Below, in pieces: positions 8,185 to 16,622 of a stretch of DNA of 64,000 nt. Source of the DNA: Desulfoluna limicola. GTDB taxonomy: Bacteria > Desulfobacterota > Desulfobacteria > Desulfobacterales > Desulfolunaceae. The notes below the pieces were generated by a model. That model saw nothing but the letters and a program-made list of their open reading frames with translations, was not told the origin of the DNA and made no database searches. The translations under genes were made by a program, and so were the position numbers. How positions within the stretch are numbered: the stretch's first letter is position 1; each line of letters begins with the position of its first letter. The stretch spans positions 744,001 through 808,000 of the forward strand of contig NZ_AP024488.1 in the NCBI RefSeq assembly GCF_021654575.1. Reading direction: 5' to 3'.

Positions 8185-8625
8185 TTAGTGGATACTGATC
8201 TCCTTGCCAGCGGGTTGGATGGCGTTGGGGATCGTGATGTGAAGGACGCCGTTTTTGAACTCCGCCTCAATGCTTTCCACATCGGTTTTAGGGGAAAGGC
8301 GGAAGGCGCGTTCGAAGCATCCGTAGAACCGCTCTGTACGGTAGACCGTCTTGTCTTCGCTGACCTCTTCTGCTTTTCGTTCGCCTTTCAGGGTGAGGAT
8401 GCCATCTTCCACGTTAATGGAGATATCACTCTTCTCGATGCCGGGAAGGTCGGCTTTGATAACCACCTTGCCCTCCTGCTCGTAGATATCCACCTCAGGG
8501 CTCCAGCTTCTTGCGGAGTTGGATATTGTGCGGTTCGAGTCGTTGAAAAACTCGTCGAACATACGGTTGATACGGCTGTTGATTGAGGGGGCGGTTGCAA
8601 AAGGGTTGAATCTTACAAGTTCCAT
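8185..8625 (-). CDS. Small heat shock protein, Hsp20/alpha-crystallin family
   Basis: An ATP-independent holdase chaperone that binds unfolding proteins in the cytoplasm. 146 residues: an N-terminal arm (MELVRFNPFATAPSINSRIN), the alpha-crystallin domain from about 41 to 134 (WSPEVDIYEQEGKVVIKADL, then the GVLHITIP motif at 126-133) and a short C-terminal tail. ATG at 8625 is preceded by GGAGG. An upstream in-frame start at 8685 would add 20 residues outside the family pattern. Single gene, divergent from the gene at 8887. Confidence 0.95.
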   Translation of the reverse strand: MELVRFNPFATAPSINSRINRMFDEFFNDSNRTISNSARSWSPEVDIYEQEGKVVIKADLPGIEKSDISINVEDGILTLKGERKAEEVSEDKTVYRTERFYGCFERAFRLSPKTDVESIEAEFKNGVLHITIPNAIQPAGKEISIH

Positions 8626-8886
8626 GGTGTGGCCTCCATATGGTTTGGTTTGTTGGGTACGGAAGGACGTCTCTTTGTGAGCCAAAGTCTCTCGCGGCTC
8701 GCTTTATTAAGGTTGATGCTTTTCCGTGGTATTGTTTCGTTCATTTGAAAATAAAATAGTCATGATCGTTATCATGTCAAATAAAAAATATGATATTTTT
8801 ATATCATTACCAATTTGGTATAAAAGATTTAGGTAATGAAAGTGACGAATGTGCGGATCTCTGGTATAGAATGCAGAGGAGGTCAT

Positions 8887-9480
8887 ATGACTAAAAAGAA
8901 CGATCTATTAAATATGGGTGATAACCCGGGCGGAGCATCCTTGCGCGATCTCATGGGCAAGCAGTCGGTGCGGGCCACCTTTCGCATCTCATCACGGGCC
9001 ATTGAATCCATGGCCGTGGTGGCCGAACACTTCGGCATCAAGCAGAAATCTCTCTTTGATCACCTGGTGGAGGATGTGGAGACCCTGAACTCCATTGCAG
9101 GGAAGTTGTCCGCCGATGCCATGAAAGAGGTCCAGCAGGTTCAGAAGACCTTTGTCATCAGCCGCCGGACCCTCGATGCATTGGAGGTTGCTTCAAGGCA
9201 GTTCGGTGCTCCGAGGGATGCCCTGGTGGAGTACTCTATCCAGAGGCTGGGGGAGCTCATCGATGGTGAGCGCAAGCGCCATGCCGTCAGGAAGGCTTTG
9301 TTGGATAGAGTGGAGGAGCGAAAGGAACGTTTTCACCAGACCTTTTCCGAGGCTGTGCAGGCACTCGGGGAGTCGGACCCCTTTGTGGAACGTCTGGCAC
9401 ACACTTGCAGGAGCCTGGAACACTCCGTCGAGGAACTCAAAGCCCTTGTGAAACGTGGTGAGGGGCTGGAAGGTCTATGA
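8887..9480 (+). CDS. Protein with two tandem ribbon-helix-helix-like units
   Basis: 197 residues, not assigned to a named family. Two aligned 40-residue units are visible at 28-67 (VRATFRISSRAIESMAVVAE..) and 85-124 (VQKTFVISRRTLDALEVASR..). They share 11 identical positions and many conservative ones. Each has a short strand TF-x-IS followed by two helices, the layout of ribbon-helix-helix DNA-binding proteins. The remaining 70 residues are charged helix, probably coiled coil. ATG at 8887 follows GAGGAGG. It overlaps the radical SAM gene by four bases (ATGA), so they are translationally coupled. A DNA- or RNA-binding role is an inference from the fold pattern only. Confidence 0.8.
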   Translation: MTKKNDLLNMGDNPGGASLRDLMGKQSVRATFRISSRAIESMAVVAEHFGIKQKSLFDHLVEDVETLNSIAGKLSADAMKEVQQVQKTFVISRRTLDALEVASRQFGAPRDALVEYSIQRLGELIDGERKRHAVRKALLDRVEERKERFHQTFSEAVQALGESDPFVERLAHTCRSLEHSVEELKALVKRGEGLEGL

Positions 9481-10556
9481 TCAATGCTTGCTGTGATAAA
9501 ACGCCGTCTGGTGTGAATCCCTTTATTATGGGGTATGAGGGCTTTCGAAAAGAGATGGTGACGCGTCTTGGCCTGGACCGGTACGCATCGGCAGAGCTAT
9601 ACACCATGGCCGTTCGCAACGGTTCGCTGGACACCTCAGCCCTGACGCGCCTTCCGGATCGGGTAGGGATTGGCGACGCCATCGTGGAATCCCTCGTCTT
9701 TCCCGAGCCTGAACTGGTCACTGTCAAAGAGGCCGAAGGCGTGGTGAAATTCACCATCCGTCTCCACGACGGCCATGAGGTGGAGTCCGTGGTGCTTCCC
9801 ATGATGAGTCATTACACCTTGTGTGTCTCATCCCAGGTGGGGTGCAAGCGGGGGTGCCTCTTCTGCACCACCGCAAAGATGGGGTTTGTCCGGGACCTCA
9901 CCGCGGAAGAGATTGTGATGCAGCTCTACGCGGCTCGCCACAAGCTGAACACCCCCATTCAGAATATCGTCTTCATGGGCATGGGGGAACCGCTGGACAA
10001 CTTTGACGCCGTGGCCGAAGCGATTGCCATCATAAGCGATCAGCGGGGCTTTGATATTGCCTTGAGACGCATTACCGTCTCCACCGTGGGCAGCGCGACT
10101 GGCATCGAAAAACTGGCGGCATCCGATATCTCCGCCGTGAACCTTGCCGTGTCCATCAACGGGGCCACAGATGACGTTCGGTCCCACCTGATGCCGGTGA
10201 ACAGGAAAACTCCCCTGAAGAGGCTGGTGGAGATTCTTTCCCGCTACCCCTTTGCCCGAAAGGGAGCCCTCTTTGCCGAGTACATTGTCATCGAAGGGGT
10301 AAACGATCGCCTCGAAGACGCCCAGGCCCTGGTGGAGACTCTGTCTCCCCTTTCGGTGCGCTACAATCTTATCGGCTTCAACGCCGGCCCCGATGCCCCC
10401 TTTCCCTCCACTTGCCAGGAAGCCGTGGAGCGCTTTCGAGACATGTTAATCGCCAAAGGCGCCTACGTACGTATCCGCGCCTCAAAAGGCCGCGACCTTG
10501 TGGCCGGCTGCGGGCAACTGGGGAAGAAAAGCGTGCCTCCGGCGGCAAGGGGCTGA
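9477..10556 (+). CDS. RlmN/Cfr-family radical SAM RNA methyltransferase
   Basis: Members methylate an adenine (23S rRNA A2503 and, for RlmN, some tRNAs) by radical chemistry. The 4Fe-4S site is C123-KRG-C127-LF-C130, followed by NIVFMGMGEPLDNFDAV, RRITVSTVG, and the C-terminal reactive cysteine C345 in GCGQL. All residues needed for activity appear present. The N-terminal 90 residues are unlike the usual RlmN accessory domain, so it may be a divergent paralogue rather than the housekeeping RlmN. ATG overlaps the previous stop and has GGAAGG upstream. The last seven residues (VPPAARG) and the TGA are supplied by a TIR12 element. Confidence 0.88.
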   Translation: MINACCDKTPSGVNPFIMGYEGFRKEMVTRLGLDRYASAELYTMAVRNGSLDTSALTRLPDRVGIGDAIVESLVFPEPELVTVKEAEGVVKFTIRLHDGHEVESVVLPMMSHYTLCVSSQVGCKRGCLFCTTAKMGFVRDLTAEEIVMQLYAARHKLNTPIQNIVFMGMGEPLDNFDAVAEAIAIISDQRGFDIALRRITVSTVGSATGIEKLAASDISAVNLAVSINGATDDVRSHLMPVNRKTPLKRLVEILSRYPFARKGALFAEYIVIEGVNDRLEDAQALVETLSPLSVRYNLIGFNAGPDAPFPSTCQEAVERFRDMLIAKGAYVRIRASKGRDLVAGCGQLGKKSVPPAARG

Positions 10557-10836
10557 GCCCCTTGACCCCAGGTTTGCAAATGCTCCCAGCCTTCGTTCCT
10601 CGGACTGATCACATTTTCTGACGGGCTGCGCCCGGTGATTGTTCTATGGGGATTGTTTCGAGGCGGTCACATTCGCGCTGAACGTTGGACATGAAACGTA
10701 AAATGAAACCTGTCGGCGTGTCACCTGCAGCGTCGGCGTAACTTAAAATGAAGGCCGACACGGTTTGACCCGAGGTTCGAGGGGCAAAGCGTATCGGCAA
10801 TCAGCTTTCGAGGTGGCTCACCTCGCCGCCGGAGGC
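10535..10836. repeat. TIR12 hairpin element, copy 9 (full length, links rlmN-like gene and nfo)
   Basis: 302 bp from GCCTCCGGCGGC (10535-10546) to GCCGCCGGAGGC (10825-10836). Left hairpin AAGGGGCTGAGCCCCTT (10547-10563), loop module with TTCGTTCCTC (10591), ACGGGCTGCGCCCGGT (10621-10636), then on the right GAGGTGGCTCACCTC (10810-10824). The left end encodes the tail and stop of the upstream protein, and the right end places GGAGG nine bases before the nfo ATG. The element fills the whole gap between the two genes. Confidence 0.92.
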
Positions 10837-10844
10837 ATATACAT

Positions 10845-11681
10845 ATGAAGCGAATTGGAGCGCACGTGAGTGCGGCGGGGGGCGTGGAGAACGCCCCTTT
10901 GAATGCTGCGGCCATAGGTGCCACGGCTTTTGCGGTGTTTACAAAGAATCAGCGGCAGTGGAAGGCGAAGCCTTTGACGGAAAAGAGCATTGCCGCTTTC
11001 AAGGCGAATTGCGAGGCGCATGGTTTTCTGCCGGAGCACATTTTGCCCCATGACAGCTACCTGATCAACCTCGGGCATCCGGAGGCGGAAGGCCTTGGAA
11101 AATCGAGGGATGCGTTTGTTGATGAGATGGCTCGGGTGCGGCAGCTTGGGCTGGGCAGGCTCAACTTCCACCCCGGGAGCCACCTGAAGAAGATTGATGA
11201 GGCGGGCTGTATCAAGCGCATCGCCGAGTCCATCAACCTGGCCCACAAAGAGGTGGAGGGTGTCTGTGCGGTGATCGAGAACACGGCGGGGCAGGGCACA
11301 AATATGGGGTATTGCTTTGAGCACCTGAGGGACATTATCGACCTGGTGGAGGACAAGAGCCGGGTGGGCGTGTGCCTTGATACCTGCCACGCGTTTACCT
11401 CCGGGTACGATTTGCGGACGGCGGAGGCGTGTGATGCCACTTTTGCCCGGTTCGAGGCGCTGGTGGGGTTTTCGTACCTTAAGGGGATGCACCTGAACGA
11501 CTCCAAGCCGGAGTTGGGTAAGCGGGTGGATCGGCATGCGTCCATAGGGCAGGGGCACCTGGGGCTTGATGCGTTCCGATACATCATGAACGATCCCAGG
11601 TTTGACGAAATTCCCATGGTTCTTGAGACACCGGATGACAGTATTTGGAAAGATGAGTTAGTACTCCTTCGGTCTCTTTGA
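10845..11681 (+). CDS. nfo: Endonuclease IV (AP endonuclease)
   Basis: Cleaves the phosphodiester 5' of abasic sites during base excision repair. 278 residues, close to the 285 of the E. coli enzyme. TIM-barrel zinc-site motifs are present: [10 protein letters not shown] near 104-113, [31 protein letters not shown], and [20 protein letters not shown] with IGQGHLG. ATG at 10845 is the family start ([17 protein letters not shown]). Its only visible Shine-Dalgarno, GGAGG at 10831-10835, belongs to the TIR12 right end. A strong terminator follows. Confidence 0.97.
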   Translation: MKRIGAHVSAAGGVENAPLNAAAIGATAFAVFTKNQRQWKAKPLTEKSIAAFKANCEAHGFLPEHILPHDSYLINLGHPEAEGLGKSRDAFVDEMARVRQLGLGRLNFHPGSHLKKIDEAGCIKRIAESINLAHKEVEGVCAVIENTAGQGTNMGYCFEHLRDIIDLVEDKSRVGVCLDTCHAFTSGYDLRTAEACDATFARFEALVGFSYLKGMHLNDSKPELGKRVDRHASIGQGHLGLDAFRYIMNDPRFDEIPMVLETPDDSIWKDELVLLRSL

Positions 11682-11723
11682 TAGAAAGTATTTTATAAAA
11701 TAAAAATACTCTTCATGGTAATT

Positions 11724-11764
11724 CAAAACCCTTTCAATTGAAAAAATTGAAAGGGTTTTTTGTT
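11724..11764 (+). terminator. Rho-independent terminator after nfo
   Basis: AAAACCCTTTCAATT, a loop of A residues, then AATTGAAAGGGTTTTTT: a perfect stem of about 15 bp with a T run. It lies about 45 bases past the nfo stop. The rest of 11765-12053 shows no gene. Confidence 0.92.
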
Positions 11765-12053
11765 TGGTACGGTGGAGTGACAATCAGGTGTGTTCATCAG
11801 GAGCGCTCAAGGTACTGGACAATGGAAACGCTTGAAGGGCAGGGTTTTCAGCTTTCTCTTGGCTTGTAGGTATATGCGTGTGGGGCGATGGAATCCTACA
11901 CGGCGTCGTGGAAGTGTTTCTTAATATTGGCCATTCGTCGATGGAAAATTTACCGGAAGTTAAAAAAAATCTGTACAGCCAGATTCCGTTTTAGTAATAT
12001 CCCTCTTTCGGTTAGGGTTGTTGTTCTGGAAGTAGAAGGAAAGAGGTAAGAAA

Positions 12054-12284
12054 ATGATGACGACAAAGTTGTGTTCCAAGTGTGGCGAGGAGAAGCCGGT
12101 AACAGACTATTATCGGCAGAAAGGTGGGAAAGACGGGTTGCGTGCGGCATGTAAGAAATGCTTCATCAAAGCCAACACCGAGTATCGGGCCAGAAGCAGT
12201 GACAAGCTTCGGATGGGTTCCAAAGAGTATTTCAGGAATCTAAAAAAGGTCAAAGCGACCTACGACTACGAGACAGTTCATTAA
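12054..12284 (+). CDS. Small zinc-ribbon-like protein (76 aa)
   Basis: A 76-residue basic protein with two CxxC knuckles, C8-SK-C11 and C34-KK-C37, in the pattern LCSKCGEEKPVTDYY..GLRAACKKC. Similar knuckles are common in small phage-borne and HNH-associated proteins. No nuclease motif is seen here, so only zinc binding is inferred. GAGG lies upstream of the ATG pair at 12054 and 12057, and either could be the start. It is isolated between the nfo terminator and a palindromic stretch, which fits a lone acquired gene, but there are no flanking mobile signatures. Confidence 0.7.
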   Translation: MMTTKLCSKCGEEKPVTDYYRQKGGKDGLRAACKKCFIKANTEYRARSSDKLRMGSKEYFRNLKKVKATYDYETVH

Positions 12285-12319
12285 TTTCGAGGCGATTTGA
12301 GCACAAGAAACAGCATAGC

Positions 12320-12358
12320 AGCCCATGGGAGTGCATGACGCAGGCAGTCCCATGGGCT
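12320..12358. other. Perfect 11-bp inverted repeat hairpin
   Basis: AGCCCATGGGA at 12320-12330 and TCCCATGGGCT at 12348-12358 with a 17-base loop. It lies 36 bases after the zinc-ribbon gene. It has no T run, so it is not a classic terminator. The surrounding stretch 12285-12846 holds no gene I can support; it contains a run of eleven C at 12452-12462. Confidence 0.6.
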
Positions 12359-12846
12359 TGCTGACAACAAAGGTTACCGGCGGCTTCGCAATCCGCTGAT
12401 ACGCCGCGGCAGATGGTCTTGCCCGGGGTCTTCATATCCTTCCTGATTTATCCCCCCCCCCCTCGGGGAATGACTCACTCTCCTCGCCGTATTCAAAAAC
12501 TTTATATTTCTTGCCTTTTATCTGACTTTCATCAGTGACCCGTGAAAGGGATGCATATTGGTGCCCGTAGTGATGTGGCATTGGGGAGCCTCTCTGGGTG
12601 GCATGGTGCCGGCCTTGAAAGGGAGTGGGGAGGAGTGTTTGCCATCCATGGCAAAACAGAAGGGGCTCTGCCTGATGACAGGGCCAGGCCTTTTTCTCTC
12701 TGGGGACATGGACGTGCTGGTCTCACCGCTGCACCGGGTTGACGGTCAGGTGGGTTCGAGATCAACGCATATCAGGGCGTGGGCGTAGCGTTTTACTTCA
12801 AGCCCTGATTAGCGCAGATATCGGAGCCATCAGCGTGCCCGCAGGG

Positions 12847-12911
12847 TGGGTTTTTGGGGCCAATGCGTTTGCTTTTAGGTCTTCCCCAACTTCTTTGGCC
12901 CCAAAAACCCA
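12847..12911. other. Perfect 16-bp inverted repeat downstream of the HAD/NrtR-like gene
   Basis: TGGGTTTTTGGGGCCA at 12847-12862 pairs exactly with TGGCCCCAAAAACCCA at 12896-12911, with a 33-base loop. It starts nine bases beyond the stop of the minus-strand gene ending at 12920, so it may act as a 3' stem-loop or terminator for the pncB operon. Confidence 0.7.
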
Positions 12912-12919
12912 TCAACCCC

Positions 12920-14035
12920 TTAGTAGACGTCGCGGGTGCCTTGATACGTGAGGAGCTCGGGGGGCCTTCCCGCCGTGGCTTTGACCTTTTTCTCTTTCAA
13001 GCTCTTGATGGTGTAATGGGCCCGGATCATCTTGCGGAAGTTGGCCGGGTCGATGGCCTTTTCAAGCACTGCTTCGTAGATGCACCGCAGCTCCGTCCAG
13101 GTGAAGCGGTCTTCCAGCAGGGCGAAGGCAATAGGGGTGTAGGAGATTTTCCCTTTGATCCGTTCGTTGAAATCGTTGAGCACTTCCCGGTGAAAGGGCG
13201 AAATGTGAGGTGTTTCGCCGTTCATAACCTCACGAAGAGAAAACCAGGCCCCCTTTTGATGGGCCATGGCCTTTTCCGGTACCAGGGCAAAGTAGCTGGT
13301 CACGAGGTGCCGGGCTTCACCGTAGGTTTTCAACTGCTCCATCCAGGTGTCTTGCAGCCCGGTCATGGTATCGAGGATCCGGACGGCACAGACTTCCAGG
13401 GCGCCGCCTTCCGATGGTGTAAAGGGCAGAAAGGGAAGGACACGGGCATCTGATTTACCCGGTTTTTCGGGGAGCAGGATGTTCAGTTCGCCCTGGGAAA
13501 AGGCGGCAATGACCATCTCCACCGAGACCGTGGGCAGGGGGCAGGTGGTTTTGGCGTTGTATATGGTGGGCTCACTGCTCGCCTTGGTGGCGCTCCACTC
13601 GCCGCCCTCCGAAAGGGGAGTGAGCTCCTCATCATGGGGAACCCCATCAATCAGCCGGGCATACGGGGTGGAGAAGTATTTGCCGTAGATGTCTGAGTTG
13701 TCGATGTGCAGGTCTATCTTGTTTCTTCGGCAGTACTCCCCCTTGGATCGGTTCCACAGGCGGTTGTCCATGTATGGGTTGCCATCGATGTAAGTGACCT
13801 CGGTGCCCTCTTTTTTGTGATAGGTGGTCATTGAAAAGAGGTGGGTCCAGGAGAGTCCCAACTGGTTTTTCAGGTAGTGTTCCAGGGATCGGGTGTGCTC
13901 GGTTCCTGTAATGATGTGCACTTCATGGCCCTGGCTTACCAGCTCTCGGCTCAGTTTGGAAAAAAAGTCGGGAAAGGTGTCGGCCACCCCATGAACATCA
14001 ATCCCCAGTCTGATGATTTCATCCTTACGTTTCAT
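12920..14035 (-). CDS. HAD-like domain fused to NrtR-like Nudix/winged-helix protein
   Basis: 371 residues with two parts. Residues 1-150 resemble a HAD-type phosphatase: DVHGVADTFPDFF at 13-25 sits where motif I would be, but the second Asp is His15, and VHIITGTEH follows at about 39-47. Residues 190-371 match the NrtR regulator layout: a Nudix-like core without a Nudix box (TWMEQLKTYGEARHL, then SYFALVPEKAM and GAWFSLREV) followed by the winged helix (SYTPIAFALLEDRFTWTELR, then AIDPANFRKM and GRPPELLTYQG). NrtR proteins control NAD genes in response to NAD metabolites. As third gene of pncB-pncA, it is probably the local NAD-salvage regulator, enzyme or both. The function of the fusion is inferred. 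Confidence 0.82.
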   Translation of the reverse strand: MKRKDEIIRLGIDVHGVADTFPDFFSKLSRELVSQGHEVHIITGTEHTRSLEHYLKNQLGLSWTHLFSMTTYHKKEGTEVTYIDGNPYMDNRLWNRSKGEYCRRNKIDLHIDNSDIYGKYFSTPYARLIDGVPHDEELTPLSEGGEWSATKASSEPTIYNAKTTCPLPTVSVEMVIAAFSQGELNILLPEKPGKSDARVLPFLPFTPSEGGALEVCAVRILDTMTGLQDTWMEQLKTYGEARHLVTSYFALVPEKAMAHQKGAWFSLREVMNGETPHISPFHREVLNDFNERIKGKISYTPIAFALLEDRFTWTELRCIYEAVLEKAIDPANFRKMIRAHYTIKSLKEKKVKATAGRPPELLTYQGTRDVY

Positions 14036-14053
14036 GCTCGTTTCTTGCTTTTC

Positions 14054-14827
14054 CTATGTGAGGTCTGTGGTGGTGGAAGCGGTTCGGACCCCGGCCTGGG
14101 ACATGTCCTTGAAAAAGGCGTCGGCCAGATCACGGAAGCCGGCAACAGGGCTCATGGCATCGGTGAGGAGGATGACCCGCTTCGCCATGGACGGCCTTGC
14201 CGTCACCATGTCCCGGATGCTGTCTGCCACGCAGTGGGATGAGGCTTCTCCGGCGACGTAGATTTCGTCAAAGCTGTCCAGGTCGTTCAACAGGGCCAGG
14301 TCGAACTGTGAAGCGGGGTCGCCTTCCCGCTTGACCTTGGGCTGAAAGATGGAGAAGTGCTCCGTGTACCGTGCGTTTCCCTTGGGAATGAACACGAGAT
14401 CGGTGTGGCGGTTGGCCCATCGGGTTAATATGGTGTCCAGGGGGTGGTACACAGCATGACCCCAGGTACCCATAAGGCAGTGGGGCGGCCAGATGACGTG
14501 AGTGCCGCAGGCCTCCATGTACTCCGTGCTCCACGCCTGGTCCTCGGGGTTTGCGGCGCGCCAGGTGCCGTCTGCAACCTCCTCGCAGGTAAGGGTGGTA
14601 AAGGGCTCCGGGGGGGTGCCCTCCTTGTTCACCCACCAGGCAGGGTGGGCGATGTGCATGCGGTTGTGGGAGTCTAAGGTCACCACGATGCGCTCAAAGG
14701 CGTCACCGTTAATTTCGACAAAATCGGTGAGGCGTTCCATGTCCCGGCTCGCCCCTTCAACAAACAACGTTCCTGCGGGGTCGCAGAATGAGTTTTGTGG
14801 GTCGACAATTAAAAGGGTACGTTTCAT
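14054..14827 (-). CDS. pncA: Nicotinamidase-like cysteine hydrolase
   Basis: Isochorismatase-superfamily enzyme, probably deamidating nicotinamide to nicotinate for NAD salvage. The catalytic triad is visible: D9 in VDPQNSF, K149 in FIPKGN and C199 in EASSHCV. The metal site D52, H54 and H61 is in LDSHNRMHIAH. 257 residues is slightly longer than typical PncA. It lies 18 bases upstream of the HAD/NrtR-like gene and 30 bases downstream of pncB, which supports the nicotinamidase assignment over other cysteine hydrolases. GGAG precedes the ATG. Confidence 0.9.
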   Translation of the reverse strand: MKRTLLIVDPQNSFCDPAGTLFVEGASRDMERLTDFVEINGDAFERIVVTLDSHNRMHIAHPAWWVNKEGTPPEPFTTLTCEEVADGTWRAANPEDQAWSTEYMEACGTHVIWPPHCLMGTWGHAVYHPLDTILTRWANRHTDLVFIPKGNARYTEHFSIFQPKVKREGDPASQFDLALLNDLDSFDEIYVAGEASSHCVADSIRDMVTARPSMAKRVILLTDAMSPVAGFRDLADAFFKDMSQAGVRTASTTTDLT

Positions 14828-14857
14828 GGCGTGTCTCCTCGTTTCGATGTTTTTGCC

Positions 14858-16105
14858 TTATCGCTTGCCAAAAACCCGCTTCATGTAATCAAGGTACTCC
14901 TGGTCGTCGCACATCTGCTTGCCGGGCGAGTCGGAGAGTTTTGCCACAGGGGTGCCCTGGCAGCGGGTCATTTTTATGACGATTTGAAGGGGCTCACCCA
15001 CCACGTCGTTGGTGAGGTTGGTGCCGATGCCAAAGTAGTTGATGAGGCGGCCCTCGAAGTGGCGTGCGATTTCAATGGCCCTGGGGAAACTGAGGCCATC
15101 GCTGAAGACCGCTACCTTGGAGGCGGCATTGATGCGCAGGCTCTCGTAATGGGCGATGAGTTTTTCACCCCACTCGATGGGGTCGCCGCTGTCGTGGCGG
15201 CAGCCATCAAAGAGCTTGGCGAAATACATGTCAAAATCTTTTAAAAAGGCATCGAAACCGGCCACATCGGAGAGGGCGATTCCGAGGTCGCCACGGTATT
15301 CCTGGGCCCAGTGTTCCAGGGCGAATTTTTGACTGTCGGCAAGTCTCGGGCCCAGGGCCTGGCAGGCCATGAGCCATTCGTGGGCCATGGTTCCCACGGG
15401 GGTGAGGTTGTATTTCCAGGCGTAGTAGACGTTGCTGGTGCCCATGAAGTTGTCGGGGAGGGCGCTTTTCAGCTCTTTGATGACGGTTTCTTGCCAGTCC
15501 CTTGAAAACCTGCGGCGCGTGCCGAAATCGGAAAACTTGAGTTGCAACCCCTTTTCGGTTTCCTCTTTGACCAGATCGATTTTGCTCCGGAGTCGTTTGA
15601 GCCCCTCTTCGAGGTCTGCCCCCGGGTGGTGGTGACGAAAGTAGACCTCGTTGATGATGGCTAGAACCGGTACCTCGTAAAGGATGGTGTGGAGCCAGGG
15701 CCCCTTGATCTTGAGGACATAGTCCTCGCCCTCCATTTCGGCGGTAATGAACTCGCGATTGAGACGGAAAAGGCGAAGGAATTCGATGAAGTCACGCTTG
15801 ATGAAGCGAAGCCCTTCAAGGAATTCAAGCTCGTCATTGGAGAATCGAAGGCGACAGATATGGTCGAGCTCTCGGTCCACGTCCTCAAGGACAGGGGCAA
15901 AGTCGATACCGAGATTCCGGCAGCGGAACTCATACTCCACCTCCGCCCATGGGAACTGATGAAGAACGCCCTGCATCATGGTGAGCTTGTACAGGTCGGT
16001 GTCCAGCAAAGATTGAATGATCGGGGTAGTCAACGGATGGATCTCCACTGTTGTGGCGCCGGAAAGGCGAAATCGTTTCAGGAAGGTGCCCCTGTCCGGG
16101 GTCAC
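14858..16105 (-). CDS. pncB: Nicotinate phosphoribosyltransferase
   Basis: Converts nicotinate, PRPP and ATP to nicotinate mononucleotide, the entry step of the Preiss-Handler pathway. Motifs: SLLDTDLYKLTMMQ (32-45), YEFRCRN, FGTRRRFSRDWQE (194-206), GTSNVYYAWK, and GTMAHEW with the phosphorylated His242, then INYFGIGTNLTND. 415 residues from a GTG start at 16105 with GGAG about 11 bases upstream. A GTG at 16048 would give 396 residues, nearer the E. coli form, so the start is uncertain. First gene of the salvage operon pncB-pncA-HAD/NrtR-like. Confidence 0.95.
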   Translation of the reverse strand: MTPDRGTFLKRFRLSGATTVEIHPLTTPIIQSLLDTDLYKLTMMQGVLHQFPWAEVEYEFRCRNLGIDFAPVLEDVDRELDHICRLRFSNDELEFLEGLRFIKRDFIEFLRLFRLNREFITAEMEGEDYVLKIKGPWLHTILYEVPVLAIINEVYFRHHHPGADLEEGLKRLRSKIDLVKEETEKGLQLKFSDFGTRRRFSRDWQETVIKELKSALPDNFMGTSNVYYAWKYNLTPVGTMAHEWLMACQALGPRLADSQKFALEHWAQEYRGDLGIALSDVAGFDAFLKDFDMYFAKLFDGCRHDSGDPIEWGEKLIAHYESLRINAASKVAVFSDGLSFPRAIEIARHFEGRLINYFGIGTNLTNDVVGEPLQIVIKMTRCQGTPVAKLSDSPGKQMCDDQEYLDYMKRVFGKR

Positions 16106-16538
16106 CAGAAATCGGTCTCCGCAGCGTGACCGCGGCGGAGGGTGAATGCATCAAGCCCTGATGGTCGCATTAAAGGCGCCTCAACCGGGGTTGATGGTCT
16201 TTGGGAATCATCCGAGCGTAGGCCAAAGGTATACCCACCACACCAAATGTCAAGTTGAATTTATGTCGTTTATACCAAAACTATAAACCAGGGGTGAGAC
16301 GATGGCAATCCCAACGGCTGGCGGTGGTCTCCGGGCACCTGGTTTTGCCTTCGATTTCGTCTTGTCATGGTAGAAAATCCGGGCTTCGGCAGTGGGGTTT
16401 ATCCGTCTATGATCATTTGTGGTGAGATCACTTTACTTCGGCCCGGGCCTGCTCAGGGGAGGTGCCTCTCAGTGCATCGTTTTTCATACTAAAGTGATGT
16501 TTTAAGCGTTATTAAAGGCCTCAATTTGAGTTCTATCC

Positions 16539-16622
16539 CTGTTTTCGAGGGCTTTTTATGAGGTCCGACCCCACCCTGGCCTGTTTTCGAGGGCTTTTAA
16601 TGAGGTCCGACCCCACCCTGGC
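16539..16622. repeat. Two tandem 42-bp direct repeats with GAGGTCCGACCCCACCC core
   Basis: CTGTTTTCGAGGGCTTTT..GAGGTCCGACCCCACCCTGGC occurs at 16539-16580 and again at 16581-16622, differing at one base, followed by a partial third piece CACCCCACCCTGGC (16623-16636). GAGGTCCGACCCC-type words resemble dispersed repeats linked in other genomes to REP-associated or IS200-like transposases; that link is recalled knowledge, and no transposase is present here. It is separate from the TIR12 family. No gene is seen in 16106-16538. Confidence 0.9.

Noticed and set aside
12452-12462. Run of eleven C as a phase-variation tract
   Set aside because: It lies in non-coding DNA with no adjacent gene or promoter it could switch; a sequencing or polymerase artefact is possible. 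A similar C run at about 16879 was rejected for the same reason.
12847-12911. Integron attC-like site
   Set aside because: The inverted repeat is perfect and lacks the core-site words (GTTRRRY and RYYYAAC) and extrahelical asymmetry; no integrase is present.
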